A stretch of DNA of 64,000 nucleotides from Bacillus sp. V59.32b. Lineage in GTDB: Bacteria > Bacillota > Bacilli > Bacillales > DSM-1321. The notes beneath the pieces were generated by a model, which searched no databases, was not told where the DNA came from, and saw nothing but the letters and a program-made list of their open reading frames with translations. Shown piece after piece: positions 45,046-55,308 of this stretch (positions are counted from its first letter, which is position 1; every line of letters begins with the position of its first letter). Made by a program: the position numbers and the translations under genes. Location: the NCBI RefSeq assembly GCF_003429085.1, contig NZ_QVTC01000018.1:54406-118405 (forward strand), in the 5' to 3' direction.

Positions 45046-46122
45046 TTATTTGATTAATGACGATAAAGGTCTATCAAATCCGGCTTTCTCGATGATTTTC
45101 GTTATCTCTTCAGCCGCATCTGTGATCGAATCGCCCTTGACATAAAAAAATTTCCCATCATAAGAATTTTCTTTATGTGAATAGAGCGGGTCGTAATAGT
45201 CAACAAAGAGAATATAAATCAGCTTTCTGTAATCTTCCGTTTCAACGGCGTGATACAGGTCTTTCAGTTTCTCCTTATCTTTAATCCGTCTCTCAATTTT
45301 GCGCAGGTTTTCCAGCACATTAGCTTTAAACCCTGGATCTTCTTTATTGAGTTGGACATATTCTTCATACGTGCGTTGAATTCGGTTTTCCATTGATGTA
45401 TCGACACTAATATGAATTCCTCCTTCTTTTGATTTGAGAAGGAAATCAGGCTGTGTGGCATGCCCAATCCGTTTACTCTCGGCCTCCATAATAAAATAAT
45501 TCGACGGCTGGATAGATGATAGTCCGTCAAAGAGCAGGGCATCAAATTTTTTCTGGTTATGGGCACTGCCTTCTCCAAATGAGCCAAAAACGGAGCCACG
45601 ATGTTTCGCGATTCCTTCCAAATCAAGAACAGGGTACCCTCTTAATTTCAGCTCATGGAGAATGGATGTCTTGCCTACTCCTGTCATGCCGTGAAGGACA
45701 ATTGCTTTACCCGGCAAGAGCTCAGGCGTTTTTTCAAGAATCCTTTCACGATATGCCCGGTAGCCACCGACAATTCTTGATACCTCAATTCCCGATAGAG
45801 TGGCAAAAGCAGCAACTGACTGGCTTCTGCTCCCGCCGCGCCAGCAAAACAAAACCGGTTCGTTTCCGTTCTCTTTTATCGCTTTTATTTCACCGAGAAG
45901 TTGCGGAAGCTTTGGAGAAACAATTTGCATCGCCTTCCATTTTGCCGCTTCCGATCCTTCCTGTTTATAAATCGTCCCTATCTCCGCTCTTTCCTCATTT
46001 GTGAACAGCGGTAGGTTGACGGCATGGGGAATCGAACCTTCCGCAAATTCAACGGGAGAGCGAACATCGATGGCGACGGAATCTGACTGCTGGATAAATT
46101 CGTCAATGGATAGTTCTTTCAC
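45046..46122 (-). CDS. mnmH: tRNA 2-selenouridine synthase (2-thiouridine to 2-selenouridine) MnmH
   Basis: Replaces sulphur by selenium at the wobble uridine of some tRNAs, 358 aa. A rhodanese domain (residues 1-125) has the catalytic Cys in PVLFCWRGGSRSQS. The P-loop is VLHGMTGVGKTSIL near 150. The HATQPDFLLKS region follows. It needs selenophosphate; selD is not in the window. The start is GTG 46122, 8 nt after AGGAGG; an ATG at 46143 is before this site. Confidence 0.92.
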   Translation of the reverse strand: MKELSIDEFIQQSDSVAIDVRSPVEFAEGSIPHAVNLPLFTNEERAEIGTIYKQEGSEAAKWKAMQIVSPKLPQLLGEIKAIKENGNEPVLFCWRGGSRSQSVAAFATLSGIEVSRIVGGYRAYRERILEKTPELLPGKAIVLHGMTGVGKTSILHELKLRGYPVLDLEGIAKHRGSVFGSFGEGSAHNQKKFDALLFDGLSSIQPSNYFIMEAESKRIGHATQPDFLLKSKEGGIHISVDTSMENRIQRTYEEYVQLNKEDPGFKANVLENLRKIERRIKDKEKLKDLYHAVETEDYRKLIYILFVDYYDPLYSHKENSYDGKFFYVKGDSITDAAEEITKIIEKAGFDRPLSSLIK

Positions 46123-46239
46123 GGATATTGCCTCCTTCTTCATATCTTCATTATAGTCAAATAACGCAACTGTTCAACCAAGAAGGAGTCTTCTTATCTG
46201 TTATAAAGTATTGTTCATTAATAGCATTTTTGGTTCATT

Positions 46240-46350
46240 CGTGTGAAACCAGGGTTTCACACGCCTTTCAACTCTGCTGAAAGGTAGCTTCCCATCCATG
46301 AAACCGAAAGAGAAAGCGAGCTTTCTCTTTCGGTTTCATGGATGGGAAGC
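46240..46350. repeat. Three consecutive hairpins, including a 30-bp perfect inverted repeat
   Basis: 46240-46263: CGTGTGAAACC-AG-GGTTTCACACG. 46264-46284: CCTTTC...GAAAGG. 46287-46350: a 30-bp perfect inverted repeat with loop CGAG (arms begin GCTTCCCATCC and end GGATGGGAAGC). They fill the gap between mnmH and the deacetylase gene. None is followed by a T-run on the minus strand in the usual place. Confidence 0.85.
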
Positions 46351-46387
46351 AAATGACCCAAAAATCAACAGTGATATTCAACATAGC

Positions 46388-47173
46388 TTATTTAAATTGT
46401 ACTTGCTGTGAATCATCATGGATTATATCAAAAATATATCCTTGTTCTTTCAAGCCTTCAATGATTTCAGGAAGCGCGCGGACGGTATTTTTCATATCGG
46501 TAATGTCATGGAGCAGGATGACCGCCTGCTTTTGGTTTCTTGTCCCCTTTAAGACCGAATTGATGATGGTTTGCTCGCTTATGGAAGAGCTGAATCCATC
46601 CTTCGAATCGACATTCCAATCACAATACACATACCCTTTTTTAGAAAGCTCCTGAATCACTTCATTGACGACATGTTTTGTTGCATTCTGGCGCGTCGTG
46701 ATATTCCTTGAACCACCGGGAAACCGGACTAGCCGAGATGAAATGCCGAAGTTTCCTTTTAAAAAGGCTTCAAGCTGGTTCAGATCCTCAAAAAAACCAT
46801 CTTTTGAACGGTAAATAACCGAATAATCATGGGAAGAAGAGTGGAGCGCAATAACATGGCCCCGTTTATTAATCTCCCGGTATCCCTTCATGGCGTATGG
46901 TTTTTCGTTTTCTTTAACAAAAAAAGTGGCCTTCACATGGTAACGATCAAGTACATCAAGAATGTTCTTTGTATTCAATGAAGGCCCATCATCAAATGTT
47001 AAATAAGCAACCTTTTGTTCGTCATTTTGTTTAAACGGCGATAATTCAGGAGGAATAGGACGTACACCTGTCTGGCTTGACGCTTGAACTGCTCCAGTTT
47101 TACCGGCCATAGGTGCCTCAGCTGAATCAAAAATCAGGACAAAGAAAAGTAAAAAACTAAACAGAACCCTCAT
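46388..47173 (-). CDS. Polysaccharide deacetylase family protein (NodB homology), secreted
   Basis: 261 aa. A short N-terminal hydrophobic segment (VLFSFLLFFVLIF) marks export. NodB motifs in order: TFDDGPS (catalytic Asp, metal Asp), HSSSHD (metal His), RFPGG with Arg, DWNVDSKDG, and ILLHD with the catalytic His. It probably removes acetyl groups from peptidoglycan or another glycan; related to the PdaA/PdaC group. Start ATG 47173 with GGTATG upstream is moderate. Confidence 0.88.
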   Translation of the reverse strand: MRVLFSFLLFFVLIFDSAEAPMAGKTGAVQASSQTGVRPIPPELSPFKQNDEQKVAYLTFDDGPSLNTKNILDVLDRYHVKATFFVKENEKPYAMKGYREINKRGHVIALHSSSHDYSVIYRSKDGFFEDLNQLEAFLKGNFGISSRLVRFPGGSRNITTRQNATKHVVNEVIQELSKKGYVYCDWNVDSKDGFSSSISEQTIINSVLKGTRNQKQAVILLHDITDMKNTVRALPEIIEGLKEQGYIFDIIHDDSQQVQFK

Positions 47174-47323
47174 AATATAACATACCTTTCGTTTTTACTG
47201 TTTAAGGTTGGCTTTTGGGCTATGTTTCATACAGGTTCGGTATGCACAAACAAAAAACTACCTTCCAAGAATGGTGTTTGGATTGATCATTAATTTTTCT
47301 AAGACATCCACTCTGTACAAAAA

Positions 47324-47370
47324 TAAAAGGACCGACCCAAAGTGCGTAAAATTCAGCTTTGGATCGGCCC
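47324..47370 (-). terminator. Terminator of yitJ-metH
   Basis: GGGCCGATCCAAAG pairs with CTTTGGGTCGGTCC, followed by TTTTATTTTT on the minus strand. Confidence 0.85.
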
Positions 47371-47384
47371 CGTACAGAGGTATT

Positions 47385-50300
47385 TTATCTATTCACATTA
47401 AAATATCTTGCTTCAGGGTGCGCTAGTACAATCGCCGAAACAGAAGCCTCAGGCTCCATCATGAATCCTTCCGTCAAATTCACGCCGATCTCCTCGGGCT
47501 TCAAGAGACGGAATAGCTTTGCCTGGTCTTCTAGATCCGGACAAGCCGGATACCCGAAAGAATATCTTTGTCCCATATACTTGGCTGCAAATCGATCCTT
47601 CATCGTCATATCGACTGAATCGCCAATCCCCCAGGAATCCCTCATCAACTGGTGCATCCGTTCAGCGAATCCCTCGGCGGTTTCCAGAGCCAATGCAGAA
47701 ATCGCATGGCTTTTTAAGAAATCACCGTCATGCTTCCATTGTTCCGCTAACGCACGGATTCCATTCCCTGCCGTAACGACAAACATTCCGACATAATCCA
47801 TTTCGCCTGATAAAATCGGCTTAATATAGTCAGCGAGACAAAGGTACGGACTTGTTTCCTGGCGAGGAAAATCAAAGGTTTCGAGTACCTCAGTGTGATT
47901 TTCCGGATGATATATCCATACTTTGTTCCCTTCACTCTGAGCCGGGAAAAACTGATAGACGCCGTTTAAAGAATAATCCTTATTGCCTCTCAGAAACGAA
48001 GCGAGTTCTTCGGTTAAATCATTCAGCAAAATGGCCCTTTCATCTCCTTGCTTCAATAACTGGTCAACCTTGCCTTTCAAGCCAAGGTGATGCCCGATTA
48101 GCATTTGTTTATTGATATAAGGATGTACGACTTCAAAGGGGTAGTCTTTTAAAATATGCCGTTTTAAGTCTGACGGTTTTTTCACCGGAACATTCGTTAA
48201 AACAGGAGCTATAGATTTTTTCACTTCAGGTTTGACGATGAGAGCCGCTGCCTCCGCATTGGAAGCTGCGATTTTACGTTTAGCATCCAGTGCTTGTAAA
48301 TGGGCTGTCTTCTTTTCTTCATCATGCAGGATGTTTGCCGTCGCCAGCCCGTCCATTGCATCTTTTGCATATAACACTGGCCCTTCATATTCAGGAGCGA
48401 TCTTAAAGTCCGTGAACTTACGGGATAACGCAGCACCGCCAACCAAAATTGGCGTATCAATCCCGGTCTGTTTTAAATCCTGTGCTGTCAGCACCATTTG
48501 TTGCGCTGATTTTACCAGTAACCCCGATAGCCCCACTACAGTAGGCTTGTGAGTCCGAACTGCTTCGATGATTTGCTGAGACGTAATTTTAATCCCCAAA
48601 TCGATGACTTCATACCCATTATTGGACAGGATGATATCAACGAGATTTTTCCCGATATCATGGACATCGCCCTTAACCGTTGCCAGCAGTACCTTCCCTT
48701 TGCTGGCACTGTCCGCTTCGTTTTCCATCAATGGCTCAAGGTAGGAAACCGAAGCTTTCATCGCTTCTGCACTTTGGAGGACCTCTGCGACAATAAGCTG
48801 ATTATCATTGAATAATCTGCCAACCTCTGCCATTCCATCCATAAGCGGGCCGTTGATGATAGCAAGAGGATTATCTCCTCTTTCCAAGGCTATATTAAGA
48901 TCATCAATTAGTCCCTCTTTTGTACCTTCAATGATATAATTGGCCAGCCTCTCCTCTAATGGAAGCAGAGCGATATTTTCCTTTTTTTCTACTTTTTTAC
49001 CACGATAGAATTCAGTGAACGTCTGCAGCGTTTCCTTTGATGTTTCAAAAAGAAGCGCCTCAGCTAGCTTGATTTCTTCTTCAGGAATCGAAGCGAACCG
49101 CTCCAGCTTTTCCGTATTCACAATCGCATAATCGAGTCCTGCTTTCGTGCAATGATATAAAAACACAGCGTTTAATATTTCTCTGCCGCGTGCTGGTAGC
49201 CCGAATGAAACGTTTGAAATTCCGAGTATCGTCAAACAGTCCGGAAACGTTTCTTTAATCGCCTGAATCCCTTTCACCGTTTCCAGAGCTGCACCAATGT
49301 ACTGCTCGTCCCCCGTTCCAACCGGAAAAACGAGCGGATCAAAAATGAGATCTGTGGCATTAAGTCCATATTTATTCACGAGCAGGTCCACAGAGCGCGC
49401 TGCAATTTCGAGCTTGCGCTCAGCGTCGACCGCCATGCCTGTCTCATCAATCGTACCGACAACAACAGCAGCCCCATATTGATGGATGAGCGGTACGATT
49501 TTTTCAAACCGTTCCTCTCCATCCTCTAAATTGATTGAATTGATGATTGCTTTTCCTTGCGAATTCTTTAAAGCGATCTCGAGCACAGCTTCATCAGTCG
49601 AATCGATAACAAGTGGCACCTTTACCTTTTTCACAACCTCTTGGACGAACTCTTTCATATTGCCAAGCTCATCATCATCAGGGTCAGCCAGACAAATATC
49701 GATGACATGCGCGCCTTTTTTTACCTGTGCCCTTGCAATCTCGGCTGCAGGTTCAAATTGCTTGTCGCGGATTAGCTCCTTGAATTTTTTAGAGCCAATT
49801 ACATTCGTGCGTTCACCGACGAAAAGCGGACGCATCGAGTCATCGTATAAAAGCGGCTCAATTCCCGAAACGGCATGCTGATGTGGCTCTCGGGAAAGTT
49901 GACGAGGATTTATATCTTGTAATACCTTAGTTAATTCCTCGATATGCGCTGGTGTCGTTCCGCAGCAGCCTCCAACAATATTAACCCAGCCTTTTTCCGC
50001 AAATTGAAGCATTTTTCCGGCCAGTGACACGGGTGATTCATGATAATGTCCTTCCTCATCAGGAAGTCCGGCATTCGGATAGCAGCTGACACCCGAAATG
50101 GAGAGCTCTGACAAGCTCCGTATATGATCAGTCATAAACTCGGGCCCTGTCGCACAATTCAGGCCGACCGCAATCGGGTTCATATGCTCGCATGATAAGT
50201 AGAACGCTTCGATCGACTGTCCCGCAAGCGTTGTCCCCATTGGTTCAATCGTTCCTGAAATAATGATCGGAAGTTCAGTCCCGGTTAAAGAGAAAGCCTT

Positions 50301-50834
50301 CTTTATTCCGGTAAAAGCCGCCTTAACATTGAGCATATCCTGGCTTGTTTCAATAAGAAGCAGGTCGCTCCCGCCATCGATCAAGCCTCGAGCCTGTTCT
50401 TCATATGAGGCTGATAACGCGTCAAATGTCGTTCCTCCGGTTACGGATAACGTCTTGGTTGTTGGTCCCATAGACCCTGCGACATATCTAGGCCAGCTGT
50501 CAGTCGAGTATATATCACAGGCGGCTTTTGCCAGCTCTGCCGATTTTTTGTTCAGTTCATACGCAAGTGTGCTAAGATCATATTCATCCAGCACAATGCT
50601 CGTCGCCCCGAATGTATTTGTTTCAATGATATCCGCTCCAGCCTTCAAGTAAGCTTCATGAATCGACTGAATGACTTGTGGTGCGGTTATCGATAAATAT
50701 TCATTGCAGCCCTCGTACTCTTCCCCGCCGAAATCTTCAGGCGTTAGATCGGCATCCTGTATCATCGTACCCATCGCTCCATCAAGCAGGAGGATCTTCT
50801 CTTTCATTTGTTCCTGTATCTGTCGTTTATTCAT
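47385..50834 (-). CDS. metH: Cobalamin-dependent methionine synthase
   Basis: Transfers methyl from 5-methyl-THF via B12 to homocysteine, 1149 aa. Homocysteine domain (1-310) with zinc ligands in NCATGPE and GGCCGTTP. Pterin domain near 340-590 ([26 protein letters not shown]). B12 cap and binding domain with [10 protein letters not shown] (the B12-His) near 745. SAM activation domain at the end ([25 protein letters not shown]). Starts 8 bp inside the end of yitJ, hence coupled; expression depends on the shared S-box. Confidence 0.96.
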   Translation of the reverse strand: MNKRQIQEQMKEKILLLDGAMGTMIQDADLTPEDFGGEEYEGCNEYLSITAPQVIQSIHEAYLKAGADIIETNTFGATSIVLDEYDLSTLAYELNKKSAELAKAACDIYSTDSWPRYVAGSMGPTTKTLSVTGGTTFDALSASYEEQARGLIDGGSDLLLIETSQDMLNVKAAFTGIKKAFSLTGTELPIIISGTIEPMGTTLAGQSIEAFYLSCEHMNPIAVGLNCATGPEFMTDHIRSLSELSISGVSCYPNAGLPDEEGHYHESPVSLAGKMLQFAEKGWVNIVGGCCGTTPAHIEELTKVLQDINPRQLSREPHQHAVSGIEPLLYDDSMRPLFVGERTNVIGSKKFKELIRDKQFEPAAEIARAQVKKGAHVIDICLADPDDDELGNMKEFVQEVVKKVKVPLVIDSTDEAVLEIALKNSQGKAIINSINLEDGEERFEKIVPLIHQYGAAVVVGTIDETGMAVDAERKLEIAARSVDLLVNKYGLNATDLIFDPLVFPVGTGDEQYIGAALETVKGIQAIKETFPDCLTILGISNVSFGLPARGREILNAVFLYHCTKAGLDYAIVNTEKLERFASIPEEEIKLAEALLFETSKETLQTFTEFYRGKKVEKKENIALLPLEERLANYIIEGTKEGLIDDLNIALERGDNPLAIINGPLMDGMAEVGRLFNDNQLIVAEVLQSAEAMKASVSYLEPLMENEADSASKGKVLLATVKGDVHDIGKNLVDIILSNNGYEVIDLGIKITSQQIIEAVRTHKPTVVGLSGLLVKSAQQMVLTAQDLKQTGIDTPILVGGAALSRKFTDFKIAPEYEGPVLYAKDAMDGLATANILHDEEKKTAHLQALDAKRKIAASNAEAAALIVKPEVKKSIAPVLTNVPVKKPSDLKRHILKDYPFEVVHPYINKQMLIGHHLGLKGKVDQLLKQGDERAILLNDLTEELASFLRGNKDYSLNGVYQFFPAQSEGNKVWIYHPENHTEVLETFDFPRQETSPYLCLADYIKPILSGEMDYVGMFVVTAGNGIRALAEQWKHDGDFLKSHAISALALETAEGFAERMHQLMRDSWGIGDSVDMTMKDRFAAKYMGQRYSFGYPACPDLEDQAKLFRLLKPEEIGVNLTEGFMMEPEASVSAIVLAHPEARYFNVNR

Positions 50835-52674
50835 GTATGGTCACCTCAACGAATCGTTCACTGTCAACTTTTCTAATATAGCGCGAAAGCTCCGCGGTCA
50901 TTTCATAACGTAAAAAAGGCGTGATTAGATAGATTCCTTTAAACCTATCAAGCGCCGCATCAACTAGTTCCCTAGCGATAGCCACTCCTTCAGCCCTAGC
51001 ACGGGCAGGATCGCTTCCGGCCGTGGCCATTGCGTTTCTTACATCGTCCGGAAGCTTGATGCCGGGTACCTCATTATGAATGAATTCGGCATTGCGGGAG
51101 CTCGTAAGCGGCATGATCCCGATAAAAACCGGTGTCTCCAGATGCTTTGTTGCCGCGTGGACTTCCTCGATCTGGCTGATGGAATAAACAGGCTGAGTCA
51201 AAAATGACTGGGCGCCACAGGCAATTTTCTTTTCCATCCGCTCCACTGCTTTGTGAAGATAACGAACATTCGGATTGAAGGCTGCGGCGATTTTAAAATT
51301 CGAGCGCTGTCCGAGACTTTGACCTGAAAAGGACAAACCTTCATTAAACTGCTTCACAAGGCTGATCAAATCAAACGATGAAAGATCATAAACGGAAGTA
51401 GCTCCCGGAAAATCACCGATTTTTGAAGGGTCTCCCGTTACAACTAAGATTTCATTTAATCCGAGCGTTTGCAAGCCCATTAAATGGGACTGCAGTCCGA
51501 TTAAATTACGATCCCTACAGGTAATGTGAATAAGCGGGTCAGTACCGATCTGATTTTTCAGCATCGTCCCGATTGCAACATTGCTGATTCTTGGCGTTGC
51601 CAGTGAATTGTCCGCCAATGTGATGGAATCGACCCCGGCTTTATGCAAGGCTTTCGCGCCTGCCATAAAAGCTTCAACGCCTAATTTCTTAGGAGGATCC
51701 AGTTCGACGAGAATGGTCCGTTCTTTTCTGGCTTTTTCATAGAGGGCCGTCGTTTTCTCGTGATGGTCATTTGCAATGATCTCAATCCGACGAGCTTTAA
51801 TCTCTTTTTCTGTAATGGGTTTCAAGTTCCCAATCGCCTGCTTTACCGATTCAATATGCTTAGGAGTCGTTCCACAACAGCCCCCGATGATACGGGCACC
51901 TTGTTCGCGAAGCTTTAAGGCGCTTGACCCGAAGTAGTCCGGAACGGCTTCGTACACCAACCGTCCATCCACATAGTCCGGAAGGCTCGCATTAGGATAG
52001 ACGGAAATATACGCCTGCTTTGGAAGCTGCACTTCTTCAAGAGACCGAATCATATGGTGTGGTCCTAAACGGCAGTTGATGCCAACTACATCAGCACCTA
52101 ATTGTTCGAGTCTTTGAAATGCTTCATTCAGATGGATCCCATTTTGCAAATAACCGATTTCATGCATTGATACATTTGCAATGATTGGTAGATCTGTTTC
52201 ATTGCGGGCAATTTGCAGAACGGTTTCCAGTTCTTCTAAGTCATAGTATGTTTCGAAAAGCAGGCCATCCGGACTTTCCACGAGCTGGCTGTATAACTGC
52301 TCGCGAAATCCCCGTTTGATTTCCTCCAAACTTAAGTCAGATTTACGGATGCTTCTTGACGCACCGATGGTTCCAAAAACAAAAGCTTTATCCTTAGCAG
52401 CCTTTCTTGCCAGGGAAATGCCTTTCCTGTTTATATTGCTTACCTCATCCTCAAGGCCGTAGCGTTTGAGTTTATAATAATTGGCACCGTAAGTGTTGGA
52501 TTGCAGGATATCCGCTCCCGCATCCAAATAGGCAGCATGGATTGTTTCGATCCGGCCAGGATCACTGATGTTCAATTCTTCATAGCAGTGGCCGATTCCG
52601 TTTGAATATAAAAGGGTGCCCATCGCCCCATCACCTATTAGTATTCTACTCTTCAACTCTTCACGAAAATTCAT
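50827..52674 (-). CDS. yitJ: Bifunctional homocysteine S-methyltransferase / methylenetetrahydrofolate reductase
   Basis: 615 aa. The first 300 residues are a homocysteine-methyltransferase domain ([33 protein letters not shown] zinc cysteines). The second part is a MetF-type reductase ([41 protein letters not shown]). It makes 5-methyl-THF for MetH, encoded next. The ATG at 52674 has GAGAGGGG ahead; the frame upstream of it is part of the S-box leader and is not translated. Confidence 0.95.
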   Translation of the reverse strand: MNFREELKSRILIGDGAMGTLLYSNGIGHCYEELNISDPGRIETIHAAYLDAGADILQSNTYGANYYKLKRYGLEDEVSNINRKGISLARKAAKDKAFVFGTIGASRSIRKSDLSLEEIKRGFREQLYSQLVESPDGLLFETYYDLEELETVLQIARNETDLPIIANVSMHEIGYLQNGIHLNEAFQRLEQLGADVVGINCRLGPHHMIRSLEEVQLPKQAYISVYPNASLPDYVDGRLVYEAVPDYFGSSALKLREQGARIIGGCCGTTPKHIESVKQAIGNLKPITEKEIKARRIEIIANDHHEKTTALYEKARKERTILVELDPPKKLGVEAFMAGAKALHKAGVDSITLADNSLATPRISNVAIGTMLKNQIGTDPLIHITCRDRNLIGLQSHLMGLQTLGLNEILVVTGDPSKIGDFPGATSVYDLSSFDLISLVKQFNEGLSFSGQSLGQRSNFKIAAAFNPNVRYLHKAVERMEKKIACGAQSFLTQPVYSISQIEEVHAATKHLETPVFIGIMPLTSSRNAEFIHNEVPGIKLPDDVRNAMATAGSDPARARAEGVAIARELVDAALDRFKGIYLITPFLRYEMTAELSRYIRKVDSERFVEVTIHE

Positions 52675-52726
52675 TATGCGCCCCTCTCTCAAACAGTTTG
52701 TGTCTATCGAATCTGTGAGGGAAAAC

Positions 52727-52864
52727 AAAAAGCCTTCTGTAAGAAGAAGGCTTTTTGTCACATTCTCCTCATCTACCAAGCACGAGCTTGCTGGATTTAG
52801 CACCTTGGCGATAGCCGGTTGCTGAGGTTTCACAGGGCCAGTCCCTCCACCTCTCTCGATAAGA
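52727..52864 (-). promoter_or_regulatory. SAM-I riboswitch (S-box) of yitJ-metH
   Basis: The minus strand starts CTTATCGAGAGAGGTGG and continues with AGGGACTGGCCC and GAAACCTCAGCAACC, the hallmark S-box sequences, followed by AAGGTGCTAAATCC and GATGAG. The expression platform is AAAAAGCCTTCTT/AGAAGGCTTTTT (52727-52756). High SAM should cause termination, so both methionine genes respond to the methyl supply. Confidence 0.95.
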
Positions 52865-53027
52865 TCACTATATAATTGTTTGCATATTCTAAATTTAATA
52901 ATTATTACTTTACATGATGAAAGGATATATTTCAATAGTTACAATCAATTTGATTTGCAAATATGTGGTTTAAAACGATTCATTTGGTGAAAATATAATA
53001 TATTCACTAACATGAGGAGGGTTTGAT

Positions 53028-53642
53028 ATGCTTGAAACCATCGCAAAGCAGTTTCGCAAACCCGTAGGTATACTGGGCAGGCTAGCAGGCATGATTATGG
53101 CTTTTGAAAACCGCAAGATTAACCGTTGGACAATTGACCGGCTTAAAGTAAAACCGGGCGATCATATATTGGAAGTCGGCTTTGGTCCCGGATATGCCAT
53201 CGAAGAAATGCTGCAAAAATATGATAACCTCAAAATAGATGGCGTCGATGTTTCGAAAACGATGCTCGAGACTGCCCACATCCGGAATGAAAAAGCGATC
53301 GACAAAGGACGGCTGAATCTCTACCAGAAAGATGTAATGGATTATAATCAGCGTGAGTACCAATATGATAAAGTCATATCCGTAAATAATTATCCGTTAT
53401 GGAAGAATAAAAGGAAATCATTGATGCGCATCCATCAATTGTTGAAGGATGGCGGCAGAATCGCCATCACAGTCCAGCCGAGGGAAGACGACGCCTCCCG
53501 CGAAAAAACATTTTCCCATGCGTTCCAGATTGAACAGGATTTAGTCTATGCTGGCTTCCGGGATATTTCTGTAAAATTCAAAAAAGTAAAACCTGAATTG
53601 ACAGTCTGCGTCACAGGCGTTTGTAAAAAGAAGCATATATGA
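53028..53642 (+). CDS. Class I SAM-dependent methyltransferase
   Basis: 204 aa. Motif I is ILEVGFGPGYAIEEM at residue 48, followed by the acidic VDVSKTM loop and a LLKDGGRIAITVQP strand typical of small-molecule methyltransferases. Substrate unknown. GGAGGG lies 7 nt before the ATG. Single gene, facing the S-box operon divergently. Confidence 0.87.
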   Translation: MLETIAKQFRKPVGILGRLAGMIMAFENRKINRWTIDRLKVKPGDHILEVGFGPGYAIEEMLQKYDNLKIDGVDVSKTMLETAHIRNEKAIDKGRLNLYQKDVMDYNQREYQYDKVISVNNYPLWKNKRKSLMRIHQLLKDGGRIAITVQPREDDASREKTFSHAFQIEQDLVYAGFRDISVKFKKVKPELTVCVTGVCKKKHI

Positions 53643-53692
53643 TTGAAAATCAGAGGTCATCCAGCATTTATTTTCACATAGCATGGAGGGAT

Positions 53693-54355
53693 TTAACCTT
53701 CTGTTTCTAACAAGGCGGCTCTTTTCCGCATAATTTTGGTTTTCCATACGATTCCCAGCTCATCAATGGTAAGTAATCTATCAAGTCCTATCAAGCCCTC
53801 CTTGTTATGAAAATAAATTTCATTCGCAGATAGAACGCTGACATGATTTTGTACCCTTTGTACGAGCTCGATACTGTCGTCTTCACGGACCTGCCCTTCC
53901 TCCAAAACTCTTGCGAAATAACCAGTGTATGATGTCTCGATAACCTCCTTTAGAAAGCCAGTCTCGTTATTGAAATGAGATATCATCGCACAAGGTATTC
54001 GTCCCTGTGTAATCTGAGTGATGCATTCACCAATTCTGAAAATATCTCCTATGTACACTTGTTCTTCTTTCATCCCAGAAACCGTCAAATTTTCACCGAA
54101 AGCGGGGATCGATATTCTTTTTCCAAATCGTTTCTCCCACATCTCATAATGTTCGTATGGATAAAAACAAATGACCCTGTCCGGACCACCATGGTGTTTC
54201 TTGTTGCCGATGCCATCGCCTTCTATCTCAGCCTTTGTAACAAAGGCGGTCTTTACCTTCTGCTTATTGATCCCCGTATTAAATTGAGCACCGGAAAAGA
54301 CTCTCAATTGTGGTCTGCCAATCTGAAAAGAAACAATTTTTCCTGTTATCCCCAT
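53693..54355 (-). CDS. MOSC domain protein (YiiM/YflK type)
   Basis: 220 aa. The MOSC core shows EIEGDGIGNKKHHGGPDRVICFYPYEHYEMWE, AFGENLTVSGMKEEQVYIGDIFRIGE and the conserved Cys in GRIPCAMIS. A C-terminal 3-alpha extension of the YiiM kind follows. Members act with molybdopterin in N-hydroxylated-base detoxification; this assignment comes from the family. AAAGGAG precedes the ATG. Confidence 0.87.
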   Translation of the reverse strand: MGITGKIVSFQIGRPQLRVFSGAQFNTGINKQKVKTAFVTKAEIEGDGIGNKKHHGGPDRVICFYPYEHYEMWEKRFGKRISIPAFGENLTVSGMKEEQVYIGDIFRIGECITQITQGRIPCAMISHFNNETGFLKEVIETSYTGYFARVLEEGQVREDDSIELVQRVQNHVSVLSANEIYFHNKEGLIGLDRLLTIDELGIVWKTKIMRKRAALLETEG

Positions 54356-54412
54356 TTTCTGATTCTCCTTTTTTGAGAATTGCTCATTAATTATAGTCGT
54401 TCTTCAGGTTTC

Positions 54413-54441
54413 GTGACAGATAAGAAATCATGTGGTATTCT
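54413..54441 (+). promoter_or_regulatory. Candidate promoter of the antitoxin RNA
   Basis: GTGACA (54413-54418), 17-bp spacer, TATTCT (54436-54441) on the plus strand; transcription would begin near 54448. Confidence 0.45.
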
Positions 54442-54616
54442 AAAGAAGGATATGTAATAAAATAAAAAAAACTCGTCGATTGACGACCGTAAGGCGGAGA
54501 TTAGACGTAGTTGAGGCCCACAGGATGTGGGTCACACAGGCGAATACATAAGGACGTGGCACACTTAGTCTGTGTCCTGCTTTATGCAGAAAGGAAAGTT
54601 TATACTTTCTGCTAAA

Positions 54617-54648
54617 TAAAAAGCCGTAAATGTTGCAGCATTTACGGC
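54617..54648 (-). terminator. Leftward terminator, probable 3' end of the toxin mRNA
   Basis: GCCGTAAATG pairs with CATTTACGGC, followed by TTTTTATTT on the minus strand. If the toxin message passes the first hairpin it ends here, giving an overlap of about 125 nt with the antisense RNA. Confidence 0.6.
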
Positions 54649-54695
54649 CCACGATAGACATGGTCCCCCAATAGGGGATCGGCCTACATTGGATG

Positions 54696-54740
54696 AATAG
54701 ACCTCTCCCTCATTTTTCGGACAAGGGAGGTCTATTTTTT
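54696..54740. terminator. Bidirectional terminator between toxin and antitoxin
   Basis: AATAGACCTCTCCCT pairs with AGGGAGGTCTATT around a 13-nt loop; T6 on the plus side. Confidence 0.8.
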
Positions 54741-54815
54741 ATTTTGGAATGACAAAATGGCAATTATCAGAGTAGCAAAAGTAAACATCGCCATTAAGGT
54801 TTCGAAAATTGTCAA
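54732..54815 (-). CDS. Holin-like type I toxin peptide (Hol_Tox family)
   Basis: 27-residue hydrophobic peptide: MTIFETLMAMFTF, then ATLIIAILSF, ending QNKK. The MTxFExLM start, single membrane helix and basic tail are the hallmarks of Bacillus putative holin-like toxins (BsrE/BsrG/TxpA relatives). The start is the TTG at 54815 after GGGGGTG; the ribosome site lies in a hairpin (ACCCC-gaggaaa-GGGGGT) that would limit translation. An extended -10 promoter (TGATATAAT, 54890-54898) lies upstream. A convergent RNA overlaps the 3' end. The peptide is too short for ordinary ORF calling. Confidence 0.75.
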   Translation of the reverse strand: MTIFETLMAMFTFATLIIAILSFQNKK

Positions 54816-55009
54816 GGCTTCACCCCCTTTCCTCGGGGTTAGCCGACCGCCCTTAGGAGACCTCCTAGGGATTGTCCTATCGTACAATTATTATATCACA
54901 ACAAACACTATTTTACGAACACTCGTTCTGTTTTTGTGAAATAATGACTATTGTCCTAGTTCTCATACCGTAGATTTAGTCAAGTTTCGTCAAAATTTTC
55001 TAACAATAG

Positions 55010-55039
55010 TTGCGATCGTGAAAAAAGATATGGTAAAAT
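55010..55039 (+). promoter_or_regulatory. Promoter of the short ncRNA before mscL
   Basis: TTGCGA (55010-55015), 18-bp spacer, TAAAAT (55034-55039). Confidence 0.5.
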
Positions 55040-55045
55040 AGAAAC

Positions 55046-55147
55046 ACAATATATAGTCGAGACCCTATCGCGTTCGCCTGTATATTGATTCTAGAGATCG
55101 ATATTTCCGCTTCTTTCGCTCTTGTTTGTCAAAGAGCGATTTTTTTG
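55046..55147 (+). ncRNA. Short structured RNA, terminator-bounded, function unknown
   Basis: About 100 nt between a promoter and a strong terminator (TCGCTCTT/AAGAGCGA with T7). The first 40 nt form a closed stem (CAATATATA with TGTATATTG) around GTCGAGACCCTATCGCG. It could be a small RNA or an attenuating leader of mscL, whose start is 160 bp further on. I do not recognise a riboswitch class. Confidence 0.45.
55116..55146 (+). terminator. Terminator of the short ncRNA
   Basis: TCGCTCTT and AAGAGCGA pair around an 8-nt loop and T7 follows. Confidence 0.75.
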
Positions 55148-55308
55148 TACCTTGAAAAGCATGGAATTTTCAAGCTATATATACCCAAATACCTTTATTC
55201 CTCGTCTTAAGATGCTCGCCAATCATACTTTTCTCATTATTACAAGATGTCCAAACAAGTGGTATCATAAATACATCCATATGCAGAGAAAGGAATGGGA
55301 ACCCAGTT

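Larger units (their letters stand above)
54448..54742 (+). ncRNA. Structured antisense RNA, candidate type I antitoxin
   Basis: Plus-strand transcript predicted from a promoter at 54413-54441 to the terminator at 54696-54740. It contains many hairpins: CCCACA/TGTGGG, GGACGTGGCACAC/GTCTGTGTCC, GCAGAAAG/CTTTCTGC and GCCGTAAATG/CATTTACGGC. It runs convergently to the toxin mRNA and overlaps its 3' region, ending at the toxin stop codon. That arrangement is the one of bsrG/SR4 and txpA/RatA in B. subtilis. The 5' end is uncertain; a shorter RNA from an internal promoter is possible. Confidence 0.5.

Noticed and set aside
54757..54939. Plus-strand frame of 60 codons opposite the toxin gene
   Set aside because: The minus strand explains this region better (toxin peptide with ribosome site and promoter).
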